Of a stretch of DNA of 64,000 bases, positions 34,032-43,974 are shown one piece after another. The position numbers were made by a program, and so were the translations under genes. The stretch's first letter is position 1. Each line of letters opens with the position of its first letter. Source of the stretch: Collinsella aerofaciens. Its GTDB lineage: Bacteria > Actinomycetota > Coriobacteriia > Coriobacteriales > Coriobacteriaceae. The notes under the pieces were generated by a model. That model was not told the origin of the DNA, made no database searches, and saw only the letters and a list, made by a program, of their open reading frames with translations. Location of the stretch: the NCBI RefSeq assembly GCF_015555045.1, contig NZ_JADNJQ010000005.1, positions 1 to 64,000 on the forward strand, in the 5' to 3' direction.

Positions 34032-34056
34032 CGGGGGTATTTTCGCCTGCTACTAT
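34028..34056 (+). promoter_or_regulatory. Promoter of rplU-rpmA
   Basis: TTGACG (34028-34033), a 17-base spacer and an extended -10, TGC-TACTAT (34048-34056). The leader would be only about 36 bases, too short for a large ribosomal-protein leader. Confidence 0.78.
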
Positions 34057-34098
34057 ATTCGGCTGTTGCACTAACTGATGCATGAAGGGCAAGTAAAC

Positions 34099-34473
34099 AT
34101 GTACGCAATCGTTAACACGGGCGGCAAGCAGTACAAGGTCGCCACCGACGATGTCATCACCGTCGAGAAGATCGAGGGCAATGAGGGCGACAAGGTCACC
34201 CTGCCGGTTATCTTCCTCAACGATGGTAAGAAGATCGTCACCGATCCCGACAAGCTGGCCAAGGCCAAGGTTACCGCTCAGATCGTTGAGCAGTTCAAGG
34301 GCGAGAAGCAGCTGGTCTTCAAGTTCCACAAGCGCAAGCGCTATCGTCGTCTGAAGGGTCACCGTCAGCAGCTCACCAAGCTGAAGATCGTGAAGGTTCA
34401 GGCTACCTCCCGCGCCAAGAAGGCTGTCAAGGCAGAGGCTGAGGCTGTTGCCGAGGCTCCCGTCGCCGAGTAG
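34099..34473 (+). CDS. rplU: 50S ribosomal protein L21
   Basis: A 124-residue L21. It begins MYAIVNTGGKQYKV; residues 75-103 hold the conserved basic segment FKFHKRKRYRRLKGHRQQ that binds 23S rRNA. The ATG at 34099 is chosen by family alignment and AAGGG upstream. An Ala/Glu/Lys-rich tail of about 20 residues extends past the usual end. It is followed by rpmA, the standard order. Confidence 0.97.
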   Translation: MYAIVNTGGKQYKVATDDVITVEKIEGNEGDKVTLPVIFLNDGKKIVTDPDKLAKAKVTAQIVEQFKGEKQLVFKFHKRKRYRRLKGHRQQLTKLKIVKVQATSRAKKAVKAEAEAVAEAPVAE

Positions 34474-34506
34474 ATTACACTCGTAACGAAAGAGTAGGTA
34501 TACACA

Positions 34507-34764
34507 ATGGCACACAAAAAAGGACTCGGTTCCTCCCGTAATGGCCGTGACTCCCGCGGTCAGCGCCTTGGCACGAAGCGCTATGCCGGCCAGACGGTAA
34601 CCACGGGCACGATTCTCGTCCGTCAGCACGGCACGCACATCCACCCGGGTGAGAACGTTGGCCGTGGTAAGGACGACACGCTGTTCGCGCTGGTCGACGG
34701 TACCGTTGAGTTCCACAAGGGTATCAAGCACAGGGTCAGCGTACGCCCGCTCGCGAACGCGTAA
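34507..34764 (+). CDS. rpmA: 50S ribosomal protein L27
   Basis: An 85-residue L27 with the typical start [16 protein letters not shown] and the segments [20 protein letters not shown]. The N-terminus reaches the peptidyl transferase centre. No Firmicutes-type cleavable N-terminal extension is present, so it resembles the Gram-negative and actinobacterial form. It is co-transcribed with rplU and followed by a terminator. Confidence 0.97.
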   Translation: MAHKKGLGSSRNGRDSRGQRLGTKRYAGQTVTTGTILVRQHGTHIHPGENVGRGKDDTLFALVDGTVEFHKGIKHRVSVRPLANA

Positions 34765-34789
34765 TTCACCCTTCATAGAGCACATATGT

Positions 34790-34833
34790 GGGAGGCACTT
34801 GAGTTTTAGGATTCAAGGGTCTCCCTCTTTTTT
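34790..34833 (+). terminator. Terminator after rpmA
   Basis: GGGAG (34790-34794) and CTCCC (34821-34825) close an imperfect stem that also pairs CTTGA with TCAAG, followed by TCTTTTTT. It ends 17 bases before the obgE TTG, so the obgE SD lies directly after the T run. Confidence 0.8.
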
Positions 34834-34837
34834 GTAG

Positions 34838-36316
<1,479 letters not shown>

Positions 36317-36319
36317 GCC

Positions 36320-36997
36320 ATGTCGCTGCGCGGTGGAATCGGTCTGCCCGAGCTTCCTCTAGAGGACGGGCAGGAGTTTAGGCTCGGCATTATGGGTGGC
36401 ACCTTTGATCCCATCCATTACGGGCACCTGGTGACCGCCGAGCAGGCGCGCGAGTCGCTCGACTTGGACGCTGTGCTCTTTATGCCGGCGGGTTCTCCTG
36501 CCTTTAAGCTTGACAAGCCGGTGACGCCTGCCGAGGACCGTTATGCCATGACGGTCCTCGCCACCGCCGCGAACCCGGCTTTTTTGGCGAGCCGGTTCGA
36601 GATCGACCGCCCGGGCGTAACCTATACGGCCGATACGCTTCATGCCCTTCGCGACTTTTACCCGCCGCAGGTAAAGCTCTACTTTATTACGGGCGCCGAC
36701 GCGATCATCGATATCGTGACCTGGCATGATGCCGAACGAATCGCTGAGCTTGCTACCTTTATTGCGGCGACACGACCGGGCTTTGATATCGATACGGCGC
36801 GTGCCCGAATCAAAGAGTCGGGGCTGCCGTTCGACGTGCGCTATATTCAGATTCCAGCGTTGGCGATCAGCTCGACGAACATTCGTAAGCGAGTTGCCCG
36901 CGGTATGAGCGTGCGCTATCTTACGAGCGAGTCCGTGCTCGGCTACATTCGCAAACGCAGGCTATATGCCGATTTGGGCCAAGAAGATTTTGAGTGA
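36320..36997 (+). CDS. nadD: Nicotinate-nucleotide adenylyltransferase
   Basis: A 225-residue NadD that makes deamido-NAD from NaMN and ATP. The nucleotidyltransferase motif GGTFDPIHYGHL is at about 26-37 and ISSTNIRKRV near the C-terminus. An extra N-terminal segment of about 20 residues (MSLRGGIGLPELPLEDGQEF) precedes the fold. It starts 3 bases after obgE. Confidence 0.95.
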   Translation: MSLRGGIGLPELPLEDGQEFRLGIMGGTFDPIHYGHLVTAEQARESLDLDAVLFMPAGSPAFKLDKPVTPAEDRYAMTVLATAANPAFLASRFEIDRPGVTYTADTLHALRDFYPPQVKLYFITGADAIIDIVTWHDAERIAELATFIAATRPGFDIDTARARIKESGLPFDVRYIQIPALAISSTNIRKRVARGMSVRYLTSESVLGYIRKRRLYADLGQEDFE

Positions 36998-37009
36998 TGG
37001 GGGTCTACG

Positions 37010-37618
37010 TTGTCGGTAGAGGATCAGTTTGAGGGCGATGAGCGCGCGCTGCTCAAGCGCATTCAAGAGCTGCTTGATGTTCGCATGAAGGATAAGCGCA
37101 AGCGCTATGTGCATTCGCTGGGTGTTGCCGAGACCGCACTTCATCTGGCCGAGGTCTACGGCGTTGACCGCTTTGATGCCGCTGCCGCCGGCCTGATCCA
37201 TGACTGGGACAAAGTGCTCTCCGACGATGAGCTGGTCACGCGCGCTCTGCATTACGGCATTAAGATTGCCGGCTCTCCTTCCGCCGCGACGCCGCTTTTG
37301 CATGGCCCTGTTGCCGCCTATGAACTTCCGCAGCTTTTTCCCGAGCTGTCGCCGGCGGTCTTTCAGGCTGTCGACCGTCACACCGTGGGCGCTTGCGACA
37401 TGACGCCGCTCGATATGGTGGTCTTTGTGGCTGATGCCATCGAACCCAACCGCCACGGCGATTATGCCCATGCGCTGCGCAAGATGGTGGGGGAGTCGAC
37501 GCTCGATGAGTTGTTCTTCTCCTGTTTTGCGCAGGGTCTGGTCTATGTGATCCAGTCCGGGCGCTATCTTTATCCCACGGCTATTACGATTTACAACCAT
37601 TACGCCCAGCTGCGCTAG
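37010..37618 (+). CDS. yqeK: HD-domain hydrolase YqeK-like (Ap4A hydrolase)
   Basis: A 202-residue HD-domain protein. HSLGVAETALHLAEVYG supplies the first histidine and AAGLIHDWDKV the HD pair; VDRHTVGACDMTPLDMVVFVADAIEPNR completes the metal-site pattern of YqeK. YqeK enzymes split diadenosine tetraphosphate symmetrically. The start is TTG at 37010. Its place between nadD and rsfS is the standard bacterial order. Confidence 0.92.
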   Translation: MSVEDQFEGDERALLKRIQELLDVRMKDKRKRYVHSLGVAETALHLAEVYGVDRFDAAAAGLIHDWDKVLSDDELVTRALHYGIKIAGSPSAATPLLHGPVAAYELPQLFPELSPAVFQAVDRHTVGACDMTPLDMVVFVADAIEPNRHGDYAHALRKMVGESTLDELFFSCFAQGLVYVIQSGRYLYPTAITIYNHYAQLR

Positions 37619-37645
37619 CTCGGGCTGTCTAGAAAGAGGTATTCC

Positions 37646-38101
37646 ATGGCCGACGAGACCATGACCGACGAGCAGATTCTTGAAGGCGTGGAGCACAAGA
37701 GTTTCGTTGCCACGTCCGACCGCACTGCCGCCTCGCTGTCCGCGAGCGGTGTCGCTGCCGAGGATGTCGCCCGCGCCGCCGCGCAGGCCGCCTACGACAA
37801 GAAGGGCGAGGACGTTCAGGTGCTCGACCTGACCGAGCTTTCCGACGTATGTGACTACTTTGTGCTTGCCACCGGTACCAACAACCGTCAGGTCGATTCT
37901 ATCGTCGACGAGATCGAGGAGAAGGTCGCCGAGGCTTGCGGCGAGCATCCGTTCTCCATCGAGGGCCGCGAGCAGAAGACCTGGATGCTCATGGACTATG
38001 GTTCGGTTGTCGTCCACGTCTTCACTCCCGAAGCCCGCGACTTCTACCGCCTCGAGAAACTCTGGGGAGACGCCCCCCAGCTCCCCCTCAACCTCCTCTA
38101 A
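37646..38101 (+). CDS. rsfS: Ribosomal silencing factor RsfS
   Basis: A 151-residue protein of the Iojap/RsfS family, which binds L14 and blocks subunit joining when nutrients are short. The core is DVQVLDLTELSDVCDYFVLA, TGTNNRQVDSIVDEIEEKV, and the WMLMDYGSVVVHVF sheet. The N-terminus has about 45 extra residues. The stop codon overlaps the first base of the left 35-base palindromic element. Confidence 0.95.
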   Translation: MADETMTDEQILEGVEHKSFVATSDRTAASLSASGVAAEDVARAAAQAAYDKKGEDVQVLDLTELSDVCDYFVLATGTNNRQVDSIVDEIEEKVAEACGEHPFSIEGREQKTWMLMDYGSVVVHVFTPEARDFYRLEKLWGDAPQLPLNLL

Positions 38102-38135
38102 ATGATTTTTCTGGGACGGGGATAAAATAATCATT
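38101..38135 (+). repeat. REP-like palindromic element, left copy
   Basis: A 35-base unit with ends AATGATT and AATCATT and a core GGACGGGGAT. It matches the reverse complement of the unit at 38987-39021 at 29 of 35 positions with no gap. Confidence 0.8.
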
Positions 38136-38145
38136 GCTACCGTTT

Positions 38146-38184
38146 GCCGAACCGCTCACCTTTGTTGGGCGGTTCGGCCTTTTT
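38146..38184 (+). terminator. Terminator between rsfS and the RAYT gene
   Basis: A perfect 10-base stem GCCGAACCGC (38146-38155) with GCGGTTCGGC (38169-38178), then CTTTTTC. It would end the obgE-nadD-yqeK-rsfS transcript, after the left palindromic unit. Confidence 0.88.
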
Positions 38185-38238
38185 CTTCCTTTCCTTTTGT
38201 ATGCTGTGACTACTGCATCCTTGGAAGGGAGGGTTTCG

Positions 38239-38979
38239 ATGACTCGTGTTGCCCGTGCGTTGTCCGAACTCGGCCATTATCACGTCATGCTCAAGGGCTG
38301 TGCTGGTCAGCTGATCTTCGAAGACGATGACGATCGCCTTTATTTTCTCAATCTATTGAACAGACGATTTACGTCCGCTCATATTCGTCTTCTTGCCTGG
38401 TGCCTCATGGACAATCATGTTCACCTGCTATTTGATGATCTCGATAATCAGATGAGCGTTGCTATGCATGCGATTGATACGGCATATGCGAAACACTTCA
38501 ATCAAAAAACCGGCCGCCGCGGACCGGTGTTCCAGGAACGATTCAAGAGTGTGATCATTTCTGACGACAAACAGCTGCTCCGTTGCGTCCGATACATACA
38601 CGACAATCCTGCAAAAGCAGGTATTTCTTCTGCTCCTCTGTATCGCTGGAGCAGCTTCCATGAGTATTTCTCTCATCCCGAAATTTGTGATTGTGAAGGT
38701 ATTCTCAATCTGTTTGGGGGTACGGAAGCGTTTTATCTTTCGAGTACCGACGGCAAGCCTAATCCCTATTTTATGCCCGAAGGTAAGCATATCTCCGATA
38801 TGGATGCGCTGGAAGTTGCCCGGGCTCTTTTGGCTCCGCATGAGCCTTATCAGCTTAAAACTTTGCCGAAATCAGAGCGAAATCGTCTTCTGGCAGTGTT
38901 GAGGCATCGGGGGTTTACGATTGACCAGATTTCGCGTCTGACGGGAATTGGGACCAATATCATTCAAAGGGCGAAATGA
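38239..38979 (+). CDS. REP-associated tyrosine transposase (RAYT, Y1/HUH family)
   Basis: A 246-residue transposase-like protein. The ATG at 38239 is chosen because GGGAGGG lies just upstream; the frame extends to 38134 but crosses a terminator. The HUH motif is N-H60-V-H62 in LMDNHVHLLF, and Y83 in IDTAYAKHFN is the likely catalytic tyrosine; GPVFQERFKSV and CVRYIHDNPAKAG are typical of the family. The C-terminus has a helix-turn-helix-like end (ISRLTGIGTNIIQ). RAYTs nick single-stranded palindromes; here two 35-base palindromes flank the gene. Confidence 0.9.
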   Translation: MTRVARALSELGHYHVMLKGCAGQLIFEDDDDRLYFLNLLNRRFTSAHIRLLAWCLMDNHVHLLFDDLDNQMSVAMHAIDTAYAKHFNQKTGRRGPVFQERFKSVIISDDKQLLRCVRYIHDNPAKAGISSAPLYRWSSFHEYFSHPEICDCEGILNLFGGTEAFYLSSTDGKPNPYFMPEGKHISDMDALEVARALLAPHEPYQLKTLPKSERNRLLAVLRHRGFTIDQISRLTGIGTNIIQRAK

Positions 38980-38986
38980 CGCTCCA

Positions 38987-39021
38987 AATGATTAAAAAAT
39001 CCCCGTCCTAGAATAATCATT
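38987..39021 (-). repeat. REP-like palindromic element, right copy (inverted)
   Basis: A 35-base unit with the same AATGATT and AATCATT ends; its complement carries the GGACGGGGAT core. It starts 8 bases after the RAYT stop codon, and the dinB stop lies 34 bases beyond it. Confidence 0.8.
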
Positions 39022-39054
39022 CGCAGCTGCCCGCCTTTCTTTTTGCTTAAGGGG

Positions 39055-40308
39055 CTAATCGTTGAAGCGGGATTGGCGGCCGAAGGATAGGGCGGTGTCG
39101 CCGAATTTGTCTCGGACGGCGTCGATGGCGACGGAGAGGTCGCGTCGGTCGCTGGATTGGGCCCCGCGGTCATCGACTTCGCAGAACAGGTCAGTCTGGA
39201 TGCCGCCCTGATGGTCAAAGTCGCTCATGCCGATGCCTGCTAAGCGCACGTGCATTCCTTCCTGCCAGATGTTGTCGAGCAGTTCGAGTGCAACCGCCAC
39301 GAAGATGTTCTCATCGTCGGTTGGATGAGGCAGCCGGCGCTGTGCCGTACGCCCGCTTCCATACGAATACTTGAGCTTGAGCGTTACCGTGGCACCCGTC
39401 AGCCCCTGACGGCGCAGACGGCGTCCCACCGACTCACCCAGCAGCGCAATCGCCGCCTCAATATCCCCACGCTCAGTCAAATCTTTCGCAAAGGTGCGTT
39501 CATTACTGACCGACTTGACCTCACGCTCCTCATCGAGACTCGTGACTTCGGAGATTTCGAGTCCCAGCGCACGCTGGCGCATGCGTTCGCCGTTGACGCC
39601 AAAAATAGAGGCCAAGGTGGATTCCGGTGCACGTGATAGCTCGCCGAGGGTGTAGATGCGCATGCGGCGCAGTCGCTCCTCGGCCGAGCGCCCGATGCCG
39701 CTCATGGCAGATACCGGCAGCGCGGCCAAAAAGCGCTGCTCGGTTCCGGGGCGCACGATGGTCAGCCCAAACGGCTTATCCCGCTCGCTTGCGATCTTTG
39801 CGACCGTCTTGTTGCAGCCCACGCCAATGGAGCACGTCACTCCCAGCGCTGCCACGCGGTCGCTTATACGCCGCGCAACCAGCAGCGGGTCTTCGGGCGC
39901 AAAGCGACCCGGTGTGATATCGATAAAGGCTTCGTCGATGGATACGCGCTCAACGCGCGGGGTCTCGTCGGCGAGAATCGCCATGACCTGCGCGCTCACC
40001 TCGCGGTAGCGATCAAAGTGCCCGTGCGTCCAAATGGCTTGCGGGCACAAGCGCCGCGCCTCGGCCGAGGCCATGGCAGAGTGCACGCCAAAGCGACGCG
40101 CCTCATACGAACACGTGGACACGACGCCACGCGAATCGGCATTGCCACCCACGATGAGCGGCTTTCCGCGCCATTCGGGATGGTCGAGCATCTCCACGCT
40201 CGCAAAAAACGCATCGAGGTCCATGAGGCCCACCGCCGGACCCGTCCAGGGAGGCGGCGTGACGCCCATGGCATCCTCATAACCGTATGTATGTTCGCGT
40301 CTTTCCAT
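39055..40308 (-). CDS. dinB: DNA polymerase IV
   Basis: A 417-residue Y-family polymerase that copies across damaged bases. It has LMDLDAFFASVEM with the first metal Asp, VSIDEAFID with the catalytic Asp-Glu, the YEARRFGVHSAM finger segment, and a little-finger domain from about residue 260. The N-terminus has about 25 extra residues. No clear LexA-type site was identified upstream. It converges on the RAYT block. Confidence 0.94.
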   Translation of the reverse strand: MERREHTYGYEDAMGVTPPPWTGPAVGLMDLDAFFASVEMLDHPEWRGKPLIVGGNADSRGVVSTCSYEARRFGVHSAMASAEARRLCPQAIWTHGHFDRYREVSAQVMAILADETPRVERVSIDEAFIDITPGRFAPEDPLLVARRISDRVAALGVTCSIGVGCNKTVAKIASERDKPFGLTIVRPGTEQRFLAALPVSAMSGIGRSAEERLRRMRIYTLGELSRAPESTLASIFGVNGERMRQRALGLEISEVTSLDEEREVKSVSNERTFAKDLTERGDIEAAIALLGESVGRRLRRQGLTGATVTLKLKYSYGSGRTAQRRLPHPTDDENIFVAVALELLDNIWQEGMHVRLAGIGMSDFDHQGGIQTDLFCEVDDRGAQSSDRRDLSVAIDAVRDKFGDTALSFGRQSRFND

Positions 40309-40424
40309 GTCATGAGTATACCGCGCAGCTCATGTGGGGTGCGTGTATGTGCTTGCAAATCCCGAATTCTTGTCTAAGATATGGATTTGCCCTCGACTAC
40401 ACCGAAGAAGTTGGTCTCACGGAC

Positions 40425-40453
40425 TTCACCTGCCCGCGTCGATGGCGTATTAT
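40425..40453 (+). promoter_or_regulatory. Candidate promoter of the rpsP operon
   Basis: TTCACC (40425-40430), a 17-base spacer and TATTAT (40448-40453), 56 bases before the rpsP start. The -35 is weak. The rest of 40309-40509 shows no gene. Confidence 0.4.
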
Positions 40454-40509
40454 GTTCAACTGTTTGTTTGTAGTTGCAGCCTAAAGCTGCTTGGTTGGAG
40501 GAGTTTCCT

Positions 40510-40851
40510 TTGGCAGTCAAGATTCGCCTTGCTCGTCACGGCGCTAAGAAGCGTCCGTACTACCGTGTCGTCGTCGCCGATTCCCGCGCCCCGCGTGACG
40601 GTCGTATCATCGAGGAGGTTGGCCGCTACAACCCGATGACCGCCCCCAAGACCATCAACCTCGACCTCGAGAAGATCGCCGACTGGCAGTCAAAGGGCGC
40701 TCAGCTCACCGACGCCGTCGCCGCTCTGGTCAAGGCCGCCAACGAGGGCGAGAAGACCGAGACCGTCGTCAAGAAGTCCAAGAAGCAGCTCGCCAAAGAG
40801 GTCGAGGCCGCTAAGGCTGCCGCTGAGGCCGCTGAGGGTGCCGAGGAGTAA
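40510..40851 (+). CDS. rpsP: 30S ribosomal protein S16
   Basis: A 113-residue S16 starting [20 protein letters not shown] after the first two residues. The start is TTG at 40510 with GGAGGAG 6 bases upstream; no ATG or GTG fits the family N-terminus. The last 30 residues are Lys/Ala/Glu-rich and extend beyond the common length of about 80-90. It leads rpsP-khpA-rimM-trmD-lepB, close to the usual bacterial order. Confidence 0.96.
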   Translation: MAVKIRLARHGAKKRPYYRVVVADSRAPRDGRIIEEVGRYNPMTAPKTINLDLEKIADWQSKGAQLTDAVAALVKAANEGEKTETVVKKSKKQLAKEVEAAKAAAEAAEGAEE

Positions 40852-40854
40852 ATC

Positions 40855-41139
40855 GTGCCTGAGGTTGACGCTGCACAGCTCGAGGGTGAGGCAATGCTCT
40901 CAGATCGCATCGCCGATCTCGTCGAATATCTCGTTGTTCAGATCGTCGACGACCCGGATTCCGTGAGCCTTGAGGTCATCGATGGTGACGACGCCTCTAC
41001 GATTGAGGTTTCGGTCGCCGAGGATGATGTCGCTAAGGTCATCGGCCGTCGTGGCCGTACCATCAAGGCCATTCGCACGCTCGCCCGTGCACTGGCCGCT
41101 CGCCTCGACACTGCTGTCGAGGTAGAGGTTCTGGGCTAG
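40855..41139 (+). CDS. khpA: KH-domain RNA-binding protein KhpA
   Basis: A small KH protein of 94 residues from GTG 40855 (SD GAGGAG 6 bases upstream) or 81 residues from ATG 40894, the latter closer to usual KhpA length. The KH loop is VIGRRGRTIKAIRTLARA (GRRG). KhpA binds small RNAs and, in some Gram-positives, affects cell division and wall growth. It begins 3 bases after rpsP and is followed at once by rimM, the typical context. Confidence 0.92.
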   Translation: MPEVDAAQLEGEAMLSDRIADLVEYLVVQIVDDPDSVSLEVIDGDDASTIEVSVAEDDVAKVIGRRGRTIKAIRTLARALAARLDTAVEVEVLG

Positions 41140-41143
41140 GACC

Positions 41144-41665
41144 TTGAGGTCCCAGTACAAAAACATCGCCCGTGTGGTCAAGCCGCACGGAAGGAAGGGG
41201 GAGGTCCTCGCGCAGCCGCTGCGGGGGCTTCCTTCTGTATTAGAGCCGGGTATGCGCGTCGCCCTGACGCCGCCGGCGCTCAAGCGCGACCGCTTTTGCA
41301 CGGTCGTGTCCGTCACCGATACGGGCGATGGCGATCTGGTCTCGTTTGAGGGCATTGACGACTTGACGGCCGCCGAGGGCATCACGGGATGCTACGTGCT
41401 GGCAAATCGTGACGACTTTGAGCTCGATTCGCTCGACGCTGCCTATACCGACCTGATGGGTCGCGAGGTGGTCGACGAGCGCTTCGGTTCGCTCGGTACG
41501 ATCGTCGAGATCATGTCGACGCCCGCCAACGATGTTTGGGTTGTCGAGGGTGATCGGTACGGCGAGGTGCTGATTCCCGTGATCGAGCAGGTCGTGCTCG
41601 ATCTTCCCGACACAGGAACAATTTCCGTCCACGTTATGGACGGCCTGATCGATATGGACAAGTAG
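41144..41665 (+). CDS. rimM: Ribosome maturation factor RimM
   Basis: A 173-residue RimM that helps 30S maturation by binding S19. The N-terminal barrel has ARVVKPHGRKGEVLAQPLRG and the C-terminal PRC barrel has YTDLMGREVVDE and EVLIPVIEQVV. The start is TTG at 41144, with a short gap of 4 bases to khpA. Its SD is weak (CTAGG), which fits coupling to khpA. Confidence 0.94.
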   Translation: MRSQYKNIARVVKPHGRKGEVLAQPLRGLPSVLEPGMRVALTPPALKRDRFCTVVSVTDTGDGDLVSFEGIDDLTAAEGITGCYVLANRDDFELDSLDAAYTDLMGREVVDERFGSLGTIVEIMSTPANDVWVVEGDRYGEVLIPVIEQVVLDLPDTGTISVHVMDGLIDMDK

Positions 41666-41675
41666 GGAGGACAAC

Positions 41676-42434
41676 ATGCTGATCGAGACCCTTTCGGTCT
41701 TTCCCGAGATGTTTGAGCCCGTCATGTCCACATCGATCTTGGGCCGCGCCCGCAAGGCCGGCCTTTTTGATTTTAAGGCGTATAACCTGCGCGACTGGAC
41801 GCACGACCGCCATCGTACCGTCGATGACGAGCCGTACGGCGGCGGGCAGGGCATGCTCATGAAGGTCGAGCCTATCGCCGAGGCCATCGAGGCCATTAGC
41901 GCAGAGGGTCCCAAGCCCACTGTGGTGTTCTTTACCCCCTGTGGCGAGCCCTTTACGCAGCATGTGGCCGAGCGCCTGCTCAAAAGTGAGCGCCTGCTGT
42001 TTGTGTGCAGTCGCTACGAGGGCGTCGACGAGCGCGCGTATGCGTATGCCGATGAGCGTCTGTCGATCGGCGACTACGTGCTTACGGGCGGCGAGCTTCC
42101 CGCTATGGTCGTTGCCGATGCCGTCGTACGCCTGATTCCCGGCGCCCTGGGCGACGAGATGAGCAACGTCGACGAGTCGTTCTCGACCGCCGAGGACGGA
42201 GGACTGCTCGAGTACGCGCAGTACACCCGTCCTGCCGAGTTCAACGGCGAGGGCGTGCCGCCGGTGCTCGTGAGTGGCGATCATGCCAAGGTCGATGCCT
42301 GGCGTCGCAAGAACGCCATCGAGCGCACCTGCCGCTGGCGTCCCGATCTGATCGAGACGGCGCGCCTTACGCCCCAGGAGCGCGCTTACGCGCAGGAGAT
42401 TTTGGACGCTGCGTATTCGCAGAGCGAGGAGTGA
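41676..42434 (+). CDS. trmD: tRNA (guanine-37-N1) methyltransferase
   Basis: A 252-residue SPOUT methyltransferase that makes m1G37 in tRNAs reading codons starting with C, which prevents frameshifts. Trefoil-knot motifs are seen: DDEPYGGGQGMLMK, CSRYEGVDERA and IGDYVLTGGELPAMV. It ends with the tRNA-binding domain. SD and ATG lie 10 bases after rimM. Confidence 0.96.
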   Translation: MLIETLSVFPEMFEPVMSTSILGRARKAGLFDFKAYNLRDWTHDRHRTVDDEPYGGGQGMLMKVEPIAEAIEAISAEGPKPTVVFFTPCGEPFTQHVAERLLKSERLLFVCSRYEGVDERAYAYADERLSIGDYVLTGGELPAMVVADAVVRLIPGALGDEMSNVDESFSTAEDGGLLEYAQYTRPAEFNGEGVPPVLVSGDHAKVDAWRRKNAIERTCRWRPDLIETARLTPQERAYAQEILDAAYSQSEE

Positions 42435-42436
42435 GA

Positions 42437-43000
42437 ATGGTTCCATCGCAGCATTCCGCGTTGAGGGGCGCTTTTGAGTGGATCGCGGTCATCGCGATCG
42501 CGCTCGTGGCCACCTTCTTGATTCGCTCGTTTGTGGTCGAGCCCTTTGTGGTGCCCACCGGCTCCATGGAGTCCACGATCGAGATTGGCGACCAGATCCT
42601 GGCACAAAAGGTGAGCCTCGAGCTCGGTCAGCCCGTCAAGCAGGGTGATATCGTGGTGTTTCACAACCCCGATGGCACCTCCGAGCATGATGTTCTTGTC
42701 AAGCGTGTTATTGCCACGGCCGGCCAGACGGTCGACCTGCAGGATGGCAAGGTGGTCGTTGACGGCCAAGCGCTCGACGAGGACTATACGACGGGCATGA
42801 GCTGGCCGCTTTCGGTCCAAGCGCCCGGCGCTCAGGTAAGCTATCCCTACACGGTTCCCAACGGGTGCGTGTGGGTGATGGGCGACAATCGCGAAAACTC
42901 TGCCGACTCACGTTATTTTGGTCCCGTCGATCGCTCTGATTTGATCGCAGTGGCGCTTGTGCGCTACTGGCCGTTCAACCGCATCGGCGCTATCGACTAA
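42437..43000 (+). CDS. lepB: Signal peptidase I
   Basis: A 187-residue signal peptidase. One N-terminal membrane helix (about 13-31) is followed by the catalytic Ser43 in VVPTGSMEST and Lys89 in VLVKRVIA; GDNRENSADSRYFGPV is the late signature. It cuts signal peptides on the outer side of the membrane. The ATG at 42437 has SD GAGGAG at 5 bases and lies 2 bases after the trmD stop. Confidence 0.95.
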   Translation: MVPSQHSALRGAFEWIAVIAIALVATFLIRSFVVEPFVVPTGSMESTIEIGDQILAQKVSLELGQPVKQGDIVVFHNPDGTSEHDVLVKRVIATAGQTVDLQDGKVVVDGQALDEDYTTGMSWPLSVQAPGAQVSYPYTVPNGCVWVMGDNRENSADSRYFGPVDRSDLIAVALVRYWPFNRIGAID

Positions 43001-43059
43001 AAACCGCTATAGTACAGTACCTAACCGTGTAATCGTTTCGACGAGGGGATATTAGAGGC

Positions 43060-43971
43060 ATGAACGCTTCATCGCTTTCCTTCCAAGACATCATCCTGCG
43101 CCTCCAGCAGTACTGGGGCGAGCAGGGCTGCGTCATCATGCAGCCCTATGACTCCGAGGTCGGTGCCGGTACCTTCCATACCGCGACCACGCTGCGCTCG
43201 CTCGGTCCCGCCGAGTGGCGCACCTGCTATGCACAGCCCTGCCGCCGTCCCGCCGACGGCCGCTACGGCGAGAACCCCAACCGCATGCAGCACTACTATC
43301 AGTTCCAGGTGCTCATCAAGCCCTCGCCGGTCAACGCCCAGGAGCTCTACCTGGGTTCGCTGGCCGCCATTGGCCTGGACCCCAACGACCATGACGTCCG
43401 CTTTGTCGAGGACGACTGGGAGAGCCCGACGCTCGGCGCCTGGGGCCTTGGCTGGGAGGTCTGGCTCAATGGCATGGAGGTCACGCAGTTTACGTACTTC
43501 CAGCAGGTGGGCGGCATCGAGGTCGACCCCGTGCCCGTCGAGATCACCTACGGCCTGGAGCGTATCGCCATGTACGCCCAGGGCGTTAACTCGGTCTACG
43601 ACCTGGTGTGGAGCTACCTGCCCGATGGCACGCCCATGACCTATGGCGACGTGTTCCTCGAGAACGAGCGCGAGTTCAGTGCCTATAACTTTGAGGTCGC
43701 CAACGTCGAGATGATGCGTCAGAAGTTTGACGACTACGAGGCCGAGTGCCATTCCTGCCTGGAGCGCAAGCTGCCGCTGCCGGCATATGACTGCGTCATG
43801 AAGTGCAGCCACGCTTTCAACCTGCTCGATGCTCGCGGCGCCCTGTCCGCGGTCGAGCGTGCCAACTACATCCTGCGCGTCCGCGCCGTCGCCAAGGCGT
43901 GCTGCGAGGCCTACATGGCCGAGGTCGCCGGAGTCAACGAGAATGCCGATCAGGAAGGCGAGGTGGCGTAA
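43060..43971 (+). CDS. glyQ: Glycine--tRNA ligase alpha subunit
   Basis: A 303-residue alpha chain of the bacterial heterotetrameric (alpha2 beta2) GlyRS. It starts with [20 protein letters not shown] and has [33 protein letters not shown] and [10 protein letters not shown], all family marks. It carries the catalytic core for glycine adenylation. TATAGT at 43008-43013 is a possible -10. The leader is too short for a T-box. Confidence 0.97.
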   Translation: MNASSLSFQDIILRLQQYWGEQGCVIMQPYDSEVGAGTFHTATTLRSLGPAEWRTCYAQPCRRPADGRYGENPNRMQHYYQFQVLIKPSPVNAQELYLGSLAAIGLDPNDHDVRFVEDDWESPTLGAWGLGWEVWLNGMEVTQFTYFQQVGGIEVDPVPVEITYGLERIAMYAQGVNSVYDLVWSYLPDGTPMTYGDVFLENEREFSAYNFEVANVEMMRQKFDDYEAECHSCLERKLPLPAYDCVMKCSHAFNLLDARGALSAVERANYILRVRAVAKACCEAYMAEVAGVNENADQEGEVA

Positions 43972-43974
43972 GCC

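Larger units (their letters stand above)
38101..39021. mobile_element. RAYT gene bracketed by inverted REP-like units
   Basis: The REP-associated tyrosine transposase gene lies between two inverted 35-base palindromic units, with sampled gene lines of 40-50% G+C. No target duplication is seen, as expected for the Y1/HUH type. The whole block sits between the rsfS stop and the dinB 3' end, and the terminator at 38146-38184 lies inside it. Whether the block moves as a unit is inference. Confidence 0.65.

Noticed and set aside
40287-40509. Small open frames upstream of rpsP
   Set aside because: They overlap the dinB start and the rpsP promoter region, lack an SD and look random.
43001-43059. 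T-box riboswitch upstream of glyQS
   Set aside because: Only 59 bases lie between lepB and glyQ, too short for a T-box, and no T-box motif is seen.
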